Part shown: positions 46,193 to 55,384 of the stretch, piece after piece
Numbering within the stretch: position 1 is the first letter of the stretch
Layout: the number at the start of each line of letters is the position of its first letter
NCBI RefSeq assembly: GCF_024124765.2
Contig: NZ_JAMXSR020000002.1
Coordinates: 3,740,001-3,804,000, forward strand
Direction: 5' to 3'
Length of the DNA stretch: 64,000 nucleotides
Source: Sphingomonas sp. H160509
GTDB taxonomy: Bacteria; Pseudomonadota; Alphaproteobacteria; Sphingomonadales; Sphingomonadaceae
Notes under the pieces: generated by a model
The model's input: the letters and a program-made list of their open reading frames with translations, nothing else
Told to the model about the DNA's origin: nothing
The model's database searches: none
Made by a program: the position numbers and the translations under genes

Positions 46193-46246
46193 TGTTCTCC
46201 CGCGAAGGCGGGAGCCCGTCTGGACTCCCGCCTTCGCGGGAGAACA
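46193..46246. repeat. Palindromic doublet, family D copy 4
   Basis: TGTTCTCCCGCGAAGGCGGG...CCCGCCTTCGCGGGAGAACA, centre AGCCCGTCTGGACT, right behind the lytic transglycosylase stop. Confidence 0.88.
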
Positions 46247-46248
46247 GC

Positions 46249-48246
46249 TCAACCCGGCCGGTTCTTCCCCAGATACCACGACAACCGCGCCGCCCCCCGG
46301 CTCTTCGCCCGCGCGGGGTTCATCAGGTCGTACACCACCGCATTCTCAAGCACGCGCTGCACATAGTTGCGCGTCTCCTGGTACGGGATCGCCTCGACCC
46401 AATCGACCATGTCCACAGCCCCGGTCCGCGGATCGCCGTTCGCGCGGAGCCATTTGTTCACATTGCCGCCGCCCGCATTATACGCCGCCACCGCCAGCGG
46501 ATAACTGCCGTAATTGGCGTAGACCCGCTGGAAATAGCTCGACCCGAGCATGATCGACATGTTCGGATCGGTCGTCAGCGCGGCCTGATTATACGCCAGC
46601 CCGATCTTGCCCGACTGCTCGCGTGCGGTCGCCGGCATCAACTGCATCAGCCCACGCGCACCGGCATGCGAGACGGCGGCACGATCGAACTGGCTCTCCT
46701 GCCGCGAGATCGCGTGGATGATCGTCCAGTTATCCTCATACCCCGCCGGCACCGCCACCATCGGGAAGCCCACCGCGGAATAATCACTGAGCCCGTTCGC
46801 CAGCGCACTGCGTCCGACCATCACGCCCAGGTCGGGCCGGTTGATGCTCTTCGACAGTTCGGCAGCGAGCAGGTGATCGGTATCGGTCGTCGCATCCGCT
46901 GCGATCTGGCGGATGAACGCGGTCTGGTCCTGCCAGTCGCCGATCTGCCCGAGGAACTTCACCGCGCGCACCGTCTCGCGCCGGTCGAACGCCGCGCGCG
47001 TCGCCGGATCGATCGCTACCGAAGCGACCGAAGGCGGCGCAACCAGAGCCCGCCCGGTCCGCTCGTTCGCCAACTGCCCATAATATTGATCGCGGTACCC
47101 CGCCGCCTGGCCGTAGAACGCCGCCGCCTGAGGCGCCAACCCGGCCGCCTCCGCCGCACGCCCCGCCCAATAATACCCCTTCGACCGCACCTGTGGCGAG
47201 CGCGACCCCTTTGCATACCGGTCGAACAGCGTCATCGCATCCGCCGGCCGCCCGAGCTGCTTCATCGCTACCCGACCGCCGAGCCAGGCGAGGTTGGTAT
47301 ATTCGTCGCGCTCGGCATAGGATTTCGCCGCGATGTCCGCGCCATAGGGATACGCGTCGTCGATCTGCCGCGCGATGTCATAGGCGACCTGATACTGCCC
47401 GTCGTTCGCCGCGCCGTTCGCGTTGGTGACGAGCACCTCATACCATTCCGCCGCATTGCCCGGCCGAGTCACCAATGACCGAGGCCGCGCCAGCCATGCA
47501 CGCGCCGACGGGCTCGCGCCCGAATTGCGCAACCACTGCGCCCGGTCCGCGACATACCCCGCATCGTTCGCATACAAGGTTTGCGTCGAGGCCGAGATAT
47601 CCGACGCGTTCGGCGCATTCGTCCGAAACGCCAGCCGCGCCTCGAAGATCGGCCGCCGCGCCGCGCTCGTCCACACCAATTGCCGCTGCGCCGCGCCGGT
47701 CTGGCCCGCCCACAACAGCGCATCCATCCGCGCATCCTGATCATCCGGCGTCAGCGCACCCGGAAAGCCCGACACGACCATCGCCTCGTCGGTCGGCGTC
47801 AGGCCGCTGCTCCGCCAAGCCGTCCTTACCGCCGCATATGCCTGATCCCGCGCGCCCGTCGCCTGCAAAGCCCGCGCATAGGCAACGCCGCCCGACGCGG
47901 ACTGCGGCGGGTAACGACGGAAAAACGCGACGACGCTTGTCGGCGATCCGGTCGCCGCCTTGCGCTCCGCCGCACGCCGGTTGGCCGTCTCGTTAGGCCA
48001 GCCCGGATGCGCCATCAGGAAGCCCGCATAGCTGTCGAACGGCAGCGCATCGGTCTGCTGCAACGCTCGCCACTGCGCGATGGTGGAAGCGATCGCGCCG
48101 TCCGTCGCCATCGGCTGCGCGTTGGGGCCCATATTGGCCAATTGCGTGCTGTAGCGATCCAGCGTCTGCTGCCCGCCTCCCGACGCGGCGACCGTCCCCG
48201 CCACGACTGCAAGGAGAAGGCTCGTTTTAAACATCGATGCTACCAT
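46249..48246 (-). CDS. Soluble lytic murein transglycosylase
   Basis: ~665 aa. A signal peptide (MFKTSLLLAVVAGTVAASGG) leads a long alpha-superhelical ring domain (residues 30-490) and a C-terminal SLT lysozyme-like domain: catalytic Glu in IIHAISRQESQFD, then SHAGARGLMQLMPATA and YPLAVAAYNAGGGNVNKW. It cleaves glycan strands of peptidoglycan to anhydromuropeptides. Start 48246 (MVASMF) or 48234. It is divergent from dapA, an order typical of alphaproteobacteria. Confidence 0.93.
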   Translation of the reverse strand: MVASMFKTSLLLAVVAGTVAASGGGQQTLDRYSTQLANMGPNAQPMATDGAIASTIAQWRALQQTDALPFDSYAGFLMAHPGWPNETANRRAAERKAATGSPTSVVAFFRRYPPQSASGGVAYARALQATGARDQAYAAVRTAWRSSGLTPTDEAMVVSGFPGALTPDDQDARMDALLWAGQTGAAQRQLVWTSAARRPIFEARLAFRTNAPNASDISASTQTLYANDAGYVADRAQWLRNSGASPSARAWLARPRSLVTRPGNAAEWYEVLVTNANGAANDGQYQVAYDIARQIDDAYPYGADIAAKSYAERDEYTNLAWLGGRVAMKQLGRPADAMTLFDRYAKGSRSPQVRSKGYYWAGRAAEAAGLAPQAAAFYGQAAGYRDQYYGQLANERTGRALVAPPSVASVAIDPATRAAFDRRETVRAVKFLGQIGDWQDQTAFIRQIAADATTDTDHLLAAELSKSINRPDLGVMVGRSALANGLSDYSAVGFPMVAVPAGYEDNWTIIHAISRQESQFDRAAVSHAGARGLMQLMPATAREQSGKIGLAYNQAALTTDPNMSIMLGSSYFQRVYANYGSYPLAVAAYNAGGGNVNKWLRANGDPRTGAVDMVDWVEAIPYQETRNYVQRVLENAVVYDLMNPARAKSRGAARLSWYLGKNRPG

Positions 48247-48336
48247 GTGGACAGCATACGCCTCGAACCCGTATCTGTCCTGAACGAAATCCGGATTTTG
48301 CAAGACATCCGGCGCAACAGGACCGCAGGCTACCGC

Positions 48337-49222
48337 ATGTTTTCAGGATCTATTCCGGCGCTCGTCACGCCGTTCGCCGCCGACGGCAGCTTCGACGAAC
48401 CCGCCTATCGCGACTTCATAGAATGGCAGATCGTCGAGGGCTCGTCGGGGCTGGTCGCGTGCGGGACGACCGGCGAGGCGGCGACCCTGTCGTACGACGA
48501 GCATTTCCACGTCGTCCGCGTGTGCGTCGACCAGGCGAAGGGCCGCGTGCCTGTCATCGCCGGCGCGGGCTCGAACGATACGCGCGTCGCGTCCGCCAAT
48601 TTGCGCGCCGCTAAAGAGGCCGGTGCAGATGCCGCGCTGATGGTGCCGCCTTATTACAACCGGCCGGGGCAGGAGGGGATCTTCCGCCATTTCGAGGCGC
48701 TCGCGACGTCGACTCCGCTGCCGATCATCCTCTACAACGTACCCGCGCGGACGGTGACCGACATCCAGCCAGCGACCTTGGCGCGGATCGTCGCGGCGTT
48801 CCCGGACGTGTTCGTCGGCGTGAAGGATGCCAGCGGCGTGCTCGCCCGCGTCTCGCAGCACCGCGCGTCGTGCGGGCCGGATTTCTGCCAGCTGTCGGGC
48901 AATGACGATATGGCGCTGGCGTTCAACGTCATGGGCGGCACCGGCTGCATCTCGGTAAGCGCCAACGTCGCGCCGAAGCTCTGTGCGGAGTTCCAGGCGG
49001 CGTGCCAGGCCGGCGATTTCGTCAAGGCGCTGGCCTATCAGGATAAGCTCTACCCGTTGCACGAAGCGCTGTTCACCGACGCCTCGCCGGGCCCGGTAAA
49101 GTACGCGATGACCAAGGTGCGGGCTGACTTCCCGGAGACGCTCCGCCTGCCGATGACCCCCCGCCGGTGAGGCCTCGCGCGCTGCCGTCGACGCAGCGCT
49201 TGAACACGCCCGCCTCATCTGA
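48337..49222 (+). CDS. dapA: 4-hydroxy-tetrahydrodipicolinate synthase
   Basis: DapA condenses pyruvate with aspartate semialdehyde in the lysine/diaminopimelate pathway. Seen: SGLVACGTTGEAATL, Tyr in PIILYNVPARTVTDI, the Schiff-base Lys in FVGVKDASG, and GGTGCISVSANVAPKL. The raw frame stops at 49170, but the C6 run 49157-49162 has one C too many. With five C the protein ends LPMTPAGEASRAAVDAALEH and ARLI, stop TGA 49220-49222, at the normal ~294 aa. Confidence 0.95.
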
Positions 49223-49237
49223 CCAAGCCGCAACGGT

Positions 49238-49348
49238 CCCCCCTCCCTGAAAGGGAGGGGGCAGGGGGTGGGTCGGCCAGCTTGAGCCCCGATGGTTCGA
49301 ATATGCGGAACCCGACCCACCCCAACCCCCCTCCCTTTCAGGGAGGGG
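49238..49348. repeat. Palindromic doublet, family B copy 2
   Basis: CCCCCTCCCTGAAAGGGAGG, GGGGGTGGGTCGGCC ... CCGACCCACCCC, CCTCCCTTTCAGGGAGGGG. The centre ATATGCGGAACCCGACCC resembles copy 1 (ACATGCGGAAGCCGACCC). Between dapA and smpB. Confidence 0.87.
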
Positions 49349-49422
49349 CGAAGAATGACGACATCTAATAACGACCACCACCGCTTCCCCTAAGCCTCGC
49401 GACCCCCTACACCGCGCGTCCC

Positions 49423-49905
49423 ATGGCACGTCCCAAACCCCCGACCTTCGAGAAGACCAAGATCGTCGCCGAGAACCGGCGCGCGCGGTATGATTATTAC
49501 ATCGAGCAGGTGTTCGAGGCAGGCATCGCGCTCACCGGCACCGAGGTGAAGGCGCTGCGCGGCGGCGAGGGCTCGATCGCCGAGGCCTATGCCGAGGTGA
49601 AGGGCAAGAACGTCGTCCTGGTGAACTCGAACATTCCCGAATTCAGCCACGGCAACCGCTTCAACCACGAGCCCAAGCGGCCGCGCAAATTGCTGCTGCA
49701 CGAGCGCGAGATCAACAAGATGTTCGGGGCGGTCGCGCGCCAGGGCATGACGCTCGTGCCGCTGATGATCTACTTCAATTCGAAGGGCTGCGCGAAGATC
49801 GAACTGGCGCTCGCCAAGGGCAAGCAGAACCACGACAAGCGCGACTCGGTGAAGGAACAGGACTGGAAGCGCGAGCAGGGCCGGATCATGCGGGATCGCG
49901 GATAG
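49423..49905 (+). CDS. smpB: SsrA-binding protein SmpB
   Basis: SmpB binds tmRNA for trans-translation of stalled ribosomes. Full-length 160 aa: IVAENRRARYDYYIEQVFEA, GIALTGTEVKALRGG, HGNRFNHEPKRPRKLLLH and the basic tail HDKRDSVKEQDWKREQGR that reaches the decoding site. The frame is intact. Confidence 0.97.
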   Translation: MARPKPPTFEKTKIVAENRRARYDYYIEQVFEAGIALTGTEVKALRGGEGSIAEAYAEVKGKNVVLVNSNIPEFSHGNRFNHEPKRPRKLLLHEREINKMFGAVARQGMTLVPLMIYFNSKGCAKIELALAKGKQNHDKRDSVKEQDWKREQGRIMRDRG

Positions 49906-49908
49906 CCT

Positions 49909-50469
49909 GTGTCGAAGGCGCCGGGCAGTATCTTCGGGCGCCTCGCGGCGTGGTCGCATCGCAACTTGCCGACCCGCGAATCGATGGAGCGCAACCGTCT
50001 CCTCCGCCCGGTCGCGCACCGCGTGCTCGCGCCCGAACTGTGGCGTTTCACGCGCCGCTCGGTCCCGCGTGGCGTCGCGCTGGGCATGGTCGCGGGCATC
50101 CTGATCCCGGTCGCGCAGACGCCCGTCGCAGCGATCTTCGCGCTGCCGTTCCGCGCCAACGTGCCGACCGCCGCGCTCACGACCTTCATCACCAATCCGC
50201 TGACCACCCCGCCGCTCTGGATCGCAGCCTATTGGATCGGCTCGTCGCTGCTCCGCCTCGACGCGCATGTCCCCGGCCAGCCCGTCGCGGATGCCGCAGC
50301 GCGCACCGAATGGATCCCGTGGCTGATGCAGGCGGGGCCCGCCACTGCGCTGGGCCTGCTGGTCATCACGGTCGTGTGTTCGGTCGGCGGCTATGCGCTC
50401 AGTGCGCTCGGCTGGCGATTGTGGATCGCGCGCAAGTGGCGCAATCGCCACGACAATCGTGGATCGTAA
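49909..50469 (+). CDS. DUF2062 domain membrane protein
   Basis: 186 aa. The DUF2062 core is SVPRGVALGMVAGILIPVAQ, RANVPTAALTTFITNPLTTP and PLWIAAYWIGSSLL, with two or three membrane helices and a basic tail. Function is unknown; the family is common beside smpB in sphingomonads. The GTG 49909 lies 3 bp after the smpB stop. Confidence 0.88.
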   Translation: MSKAPGSIFGRLAAWSHRNLPTRESMERNRLLRPVAHRVLAPELWRFTRRSVPRGVALGMVAGILIPVAQTPVAAIFALPFRANVPTAALTTFITNPLTTPPLWIAAYWIGSSLLRLDAHVPGQPVADAAARTEWIPWLMQAGPATALGLLVITVVCSVGGYALSALGWRLWIARKWRNRHDNRGS

Positions 50470-50561
50470 CAATCGTCACTAATATTGACCTACCCGAATT
50501 GACGGACCGTCCTATCGGCGTAGAACACACCGCATCCTGAAGATCTTTTCCGAGGTTCTTG

Positions 50562-52628
50562 ATGCGTAAGTCGATTGTTACCGTGATCTTGCTCGCGTCC
50601 GCCGCATCGGCTTTCGCCCAGACCAACACCCCGTCGCCGACGCTCGCAAAGGCCGCGAAGGGCCCCGTCGCCGCCAAGGATGCCAACAAGCCACAAATCG
50701 GCGACTTCGGCTTCGACATGACGGGCCGCGATACCAGCGTGACGCCGGGCACCGACTTCTTCGACTACGCGAACGGTGGCTGGGTGAAGACCACGCCGAT
50801 CCCCGCAGATCGCTCGTCCTACGGCATGTTCCACGTCCTGCAGGACCTGTCGCTCGAACGCACTCGCACGATCCTCGACGTTTCCGCGAAGACGCCCGGC
50901 GACAAGGTCGGCGATTTCTATTCCAGCTTCATGGACGAGGCCGCGGTCAACGCGAAGGGTGCAACCCCCGTCAAGCCGATGCTCGCCGCGCTGAAGGCGA
51001 CCAAGGACAAGACCGCGCTCGTCACCGAGATCGCCAAGCTCCAGCGCATGGGCGTCGGCGGCCTCGTCGGCGTCGGCGTGCAGCAGGACGACAAGGACCC
51101 GACCACCTACGTCGTGAGCCTCGGCCAGAGCGGCATCGGCCTCCCCGACCGCGACTATTACCTCAAGGACGACGCGAAGCTCGCCACGATCCGCACCGCG
51201 TACCAGGCGTATCTGACGCGGATGCTCACGCTCGCCGGCGAGCCCAACGCCGCCACCCGCGCCGCCGCCGTCTTCAACATGGAGAAGGGCCTCGCCACCG
51301 CGCACTGGACGCGGATCGAGAGCCGCGACGCCGACAAGACCTACAACAAATGGACCGCCGCCGACTTCGCCGCGAAGGCGCCGAACTTCCCCTGGGCGCA
51401 GTACATGACCGCGATGGGCGTCACGGGTCGTCCGTTCTACCTCGTCGCACAGCCGAGCGCGGTGACCGGCGAGGCGAAGGTCTTCGCTGACACGCCCGTC
51501 AACGTCCTGCAGGACTATGCGATGCTCAAGGTGCTGCGCTCGTACGCGCCGTATCTCTCGAGCGATTTCGACAAGACCAACTTCGCCTTCTACGGCACCA
51601 CGCTGTCGGGCACGCCCGAGCAGCAGGTCCGCTGGAAGCGCGGCGTCTCGACCGTGTCGGGCGCGATGGGCGAGGCGATCGGCCAGCAATACGTGGCGAA
51701 GTATTTCCCACCCGCGTCGAAGGCCGCGGCGGACGATCTCGTCAAGAACGTCATCGCCGCGATGGGCGAGCGTCTCCGGAACCTCGAATGGATGGCGCCC
51801 GAGACCAAGACCAAGGCGCTCGCCAAGCTTGCCGCCTTCACCCCGAAGATCGGCTATCCGGACAAGTGGCGCGACTATTCGGCGCTGCAGATCCAGCGCG
51901 GCGATCTCGTCGGTAACGTGTCGCGCGCCAACGCGTTCGAATACGACCGCGACCTGAAGAAGCTCGGCCAGCCGATCGATCGGGCCGAGTGGTTCATGAC
52001 GCCGATGACGATCAACGCCTACGCCAATCCGACGATGAACGAGGTCGTCTTCCCGGCCGCGATCCTCCAGCCGCCGTTCTTCGATCCGAAGGCGGACCCG
52101 GCGGTCAATTACGGCGGTATCGGCGCGGTGATCGGTCACGAGATCAGCCACCATTTCGACGACCAGGGCCGCAAATACGATCTCAACGGCAAGCTCACCG
52201 ACTGGTGGACGCCGCAGGACGTCGCGCGCTTCAAGGTGTTCACCGACGCGCTCGTGAAGCAGTATGACGCGTACGAACCGCTCCCCGGCCAGCACATCCA
52301 GGGTGGCCTGACGCTCGGTGAGAACATCGCCGACTTGGCGGGCCTTACGGTCGCCTACGACGCGTACCACAAGTCGCTTGGCGGCAAGCAGGCGCCGATC
52401 ATCGATGGCACGACCGGCGACCAGCGCTTCTATTACGGCTGGGCCGGCGTCTGGCGCACCAAGTTCCGCGACGCCGCGCTCCAGCAGACGTTGCTGTCCG
52501 ACCCGCATTCGCCGGGCCACCAGCGCGTCCTCACGGTCCGCAACCTCGATCCCTGGTACGCCGCGTTCGGCGCCAAGCCCGGCGAGGCCAGCTACCTCGC
52601 CCCCGCCAACCGCGTTCGTATCTGGTAA
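50562..52628 (+). CDS. M13 family metallopeptidase (PepO-like), intact copy
   Basis: 688 aa. The signal peptide ends ...ASAFAQ (residue 19). The N-terminal M13 domain includes DTSVTPGTDFFDYANGGW. The zinc domain has HExxH in VIGHEISHHFDDQG, the third ligand in GENIADLAGLTVAYDAY and substrate-binding NAYANPTMNEV. It ends NRVRIW, the family's conserved Trp. It cleaves peptides in the periplasm, like neprilysin. ATG 50562 is preferred over TTG 50559. Confidence 0.94.
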   Translation: MRKSIVTVILLASAASAFAQTNTPSPTLAKAAKGPVAAKDANKPQIGDFGFDMTGRDTSVTPGTDFFDYANGGWVKTTPIPADRSSYGMFHVLQDLSLERTRTILDVSAKTPGDKVGDFYSSFMDEAAVNAKGATPVKPMLAALKATKDKTALVTEIAKLQRMGVGGLVGVGVQQDDKDPTTYVVSLGQSGIGLPDRDYYLKDDAKLATIRTAYQAYLTRMLTLAGEPNAATRAAAVFNMEKGLATAHWTRIESRDADKTYNKWTAADFAAKAPNFPWAQYMTAMGVTGRPFYLVAQPSAVTGEAKVFADTPVNVLQDYAMLKVLRSYAPYLSSDFDKTNFAFYGTTLSGTPEQQVRWKRGVSTVSGAMGEAIGQQYVAKYFPPASKAAADDLVKNVIAAMGERLRNLEWMAPETKTKALAKLAAFTPKIGYPDKWRDYSALQIQRGDLVGNVSRANAFEYDRDLKKLGQPIDRAEWFMTPMTINAYANPTMNEVVFPAAILQPPFFDPKADPAVNYGGIGAVIGHEISHHFDDQGRKYDLNGKLTDWWTPQDVARFKVFTDALVKQYDAYEPLPGQHIQGGLTLGENIADLAGLTVAYDAYHKSLGGKQAPIIDGTTGDQRFYYGWAGVWRTKFRDAALQQTLLSDPHSPGHQRVLTVRNLDPWYAAFGAKPGEASYLAPANRVRIW

Positions 52629-52650
52629 CAAACACCGCCCAACAGAGCCC

Positions 52651-52732
52651 CGTCATCCTGGGCTCGACCCAGGATCCAGAGCCACGCACGTCGCGCTGTC
52701 GGCTCTGGATCCTGACTTTCGTCAGGATGACG
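52651..52732. repeat. Palindromic doublet, family F copy 1
   Basis: CGTCATCCTGGGCTCGACCC then AGGATCCAGAGCC ... GGCTCTGGATCCTGAC, CGTCAGGATGACG. It fills most of the gap between the two M13 peptidase genes. A related copy is at 58209. Confidence 0.83.
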
Positions 52733-52748
52733 AAGTTTGGAGAGAAAC

Positions 52749-54798
52749 ATGAAGTCCTTCATCGTCGCCGGCCTCCTCGCCGCAACCGCCATCACCGGCG
52801 TCACCGCCGCCATCTCGCAAACCTCTGAACCGAAGCCCGCTCCCGCCGCCCCGACCGGCGCGCAATACGGCACGTTCGGTTTCGACGAGAAGGGCATGGA
52901 CAAGTCCGTCCAGCCCGGTGACGACTTCTACAGCTTCGCCAACGGCAACTGGGCGAAGACCACCCCGATCCCCGCCGACAAGTCGAACTACGGCTCGTTC
53001 AACCTCCTGTCCGACCTGTCCGATACGCGCACCCGCGGTATTCTCGACACCGCCGCGAAGGACCCGAACTCGAAGATCGGCCGCGCCTACGCGACCTTCC
53101 TCGACACCGGCACGATCGAAGGCAAGGGCCTAGCCCCGATCAAGCCCTGGCTGTCGAAGATCGCCGCGCTGAACGACCGCGCCGGCTATCCCGCGCTCCT
53201 CGCCGAAGCGGACCGCGCCGGCATCGGCGGCCCGTTCGGCGGCGGCGTCGGCCAGGACGACAAGTCGCCTGAGCAATACGCGCTCTCGCTCGGCCAGTCC
53301 GGCCTCGGCCTCCCCGACCGCGATTACTACCTCAGCACCGACGCCAAGCTGGTCGAAGCACGCAACGCCTACCGCGCCCACATCGTCAAGATGCTCACCC
53401 TCGCCGGCGAACCCAATGCCGAGGCACGTGCCACCGCGCTGCTCGCGTTCGAGACCGAGATCGCCAAGGTGAGCTGGACCCGCGTCGACAGCCGCGACGC
53501 CACCAAGACCTACAACAAGATGACCGTCGCCGACCTCGCCAAGCGCGCCCCCCGGCTTCGATTTCGCCGCGTATTTCAAGGGCATCGGCACACCCGTCCC
53601 GACCGTCATCGTCGCGCAGCCCTCGGCGATCACCGGCATCGCCAAGCTCGTCTCGACCGCGCCGATCGGCGTGCTCAAGGACCAGCTGATCCTGCGCTCG
53701 CTCGACGGCTATGCGGACGTCCTCCCCAAGGCGTTCGACGCCGAGCAGTTCGCGTTCTACGGCACCGTCCTCGGCGGCACGCCCGGAGCAGGAAGCCCGC
53801 TGGAAGCGCGGCGTGCAGTTCACCTCCGGCGCGCTCGATGACGAGGTCAGCAAGCTCTACGTCGCGCAGTATTTCCCGCCCGAGACCAAGGCCGCGGCCG
53901 ACAAGCTCGTCAAGAACGTGCTCGCCGCGATGGGCCGCCGGATCGACAAGCTCGAATGGATGGCGCCCGAGACCAAGGTGAAGGCGCATGCCAAGCTCGC
54001 CGCATTCACACCCAAGATCGGCTACCCCAGCCAGTGGAAGGATTTCTCCGGCCTGACGATCACGTCCGGCGATGCATTCGGCAACGAATGGCGCGCGAAC
54101 GAATGGCAGCACCAGGACAATATCTCCAAGCTCGGCAAGCCCTTGCAGCGCTGGGAATGGGGCATGACGCCGATGACGGTCAACGCCTACGCCAATTTCG
54201 GCATGGTCGAGATCGTCTTCCCCCGCCGCGATCCTGCAGCCGCCCTTCTTCGACCCGAAGGCCGACGACGCGGTCAATTACGGCGGCATCGGCGCGGTGA
54301 TCGGCCACGAGCTGAGCCATCATTTCGACGACCAGGGTTCGAAATACGATGCGAAGGGCCAGCTGACCGACTGGTGGACGGCCAAGGACATCGCCGGTTT
54401 CAAGGCGCTTACCGGCAAGCTCGGCGCGCAGTATGACGCGTACGAACCGCTCCCCGGCATGCACGTGAAGGGCCAGCTCACGATGGGCGAGAACATCGCC
54501 GATCTCGCCGGCCTGACGGTCGCCTACGACGCGTACCACACGGCATTGGGAGGCAAGGCCGCGCCGGTCCTCGACGGCTACACCGGCGACCAGCGCTTCT
54601 ATCTCGGCTGGGCGCAGGTCTGGCGTCGCAACTACCGCGAAGCCAATCTCCGCAACCGCTTGCTGACCGATCCTCATTCGCCGTCGCAGCAGCGCGCGTG
54701 GGTCGTGCGCAACCTCGACCCCCTGGTACGCGGCGTACAAGCCGACGCCGGGGCAGAAGCTGTACCTGACGCCGGAGCAGCGCGTTCGGATCTGGTAA
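52749..54798 (+). CDS. M13 family metallopeptidase (PepO-like), second copy with four frame breaks
   Basis: A paralogue of the preceding gene. It has a signal peptide (MKSFIVAGLLAATAITGV), PGDDFYSFANGNWAKTTPIP, VIGHELSHHFDDQG and GENIADLAGLTVAYDAY; the corrected end is QRVRIW, stop TAA 54796-54798. The frame breaks at C6 53548-53553, CCC 53782-53784, C5 54220-54224 and C5 54719-54723. Each time one C too many; with all four fixed it is ~682 aa and aligns end to end with copy 1. Either four consensus errors or a decaying duplicate; the uniform error type favours the first. ATG 52749 has GGAGAG upstream. Confidence 0.85.
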
Positions 54799-54884
54799 TG
54801 CTGGTCCCTCGCGACGACGGGGGAACAGAAACGACAACGCCCCCCGCATAGGAAAGCGCCCAAGCCTGCCCAATCCCCAACGGT

Positions 54885-54990
54885 CCCCCCCTCCCTGAAA
54901 GGGAGGGGCAGGGGGTGGGTAGGCCGCTTGTAAAACGCATCGTCCACAAACAGGCCGACCCACCCCCAACCCCCCCTTCCAGGGAGGGGG
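54885..54990. repeat. Palindromic doublet, family B copy 3
   Basis: CCCCTCCCTGAAAGGGAGGGG, GGGGGTGGGTAGGCC ... GGCCGACCCACCCCCAA, CCTTCCAGGGAGGGGG. First of three elements between the second peptidase and cckA. Confidence 0.86.
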
Positions 54991-55030
54991 AGCAGAAAGA
55001 CCGCCGACACGGTTTAGCGGTGACCCCTAG

Positions 55031-55108
55031 TTCCCCCGCGGAAGCGGGGGCCCAGGAGCCACAAGCGCTATCCTCCGTAACCCTGGACCCCCGCCTCCGC
55101 GGGGGGAG
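55031..55108. repeat. Palindromic doublet, family D copy 5
   Basis: TTCCCCCGCGGAAGCGGGGG and CCCCCGCCTCCGCGGGGGGA arms with a longer (~38 nt) centre. It lies between the B and C elements before cckA. Confidence 0.83.
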
Positions 55109-55132
55109 CAGAAGGTTGAAGTGTCCTTCTCT

Positions 55133-55238
55133 ACCACCCCGGCGAAGGCCGGGGTCCAATTGGGAAGGTCGCAGTAACGAAGCGCGGTCTTTCGTTAGCA
55201 ACGTTCCCCAATTGGACCCCGGCCTTCGCCGGGGCGGT
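55133..55238. repeat. Palindromic doublet, family C copy 3
   Basis: ACCACCCCGGCGAAGGCCGG...CCGGCCTTCGCCGGGGCGGT, with inner repeat GTAACGAAG / CTTTCGTTA. The centre matches copy 2 at 44175. The remaining ~145 bp to the cckA start show nothing further. Confidence 0.87.
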
Positions 55239-55384
55239 ATGAGAGCTAGTCCGCAAGCGGAGGCACGAGGGGAAGTGCCCGCCCCCCCCACCTCCCGTCT
55301 CCCGCCTGCGAGACAAGCTCAGTCCCTCCAAATCCACCATCCCGCTTGACGCCTCACCCCGCAACAGCGGATGACTCCCCCGCA

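Noticed and set aside
47581..48336. Long N-terminal extension of dapA
   Set aside because: It is antisense to the lytic transglycosylase; DapA homologues begin at MFSGSIPALVTPF (48337).
52749..54798. Second M13 peptidase as a pseudogene
   Set aside because: All four breaks are +1 C in short runs, the same type as in essential genes of the window, so decay is not the preferred explanation.
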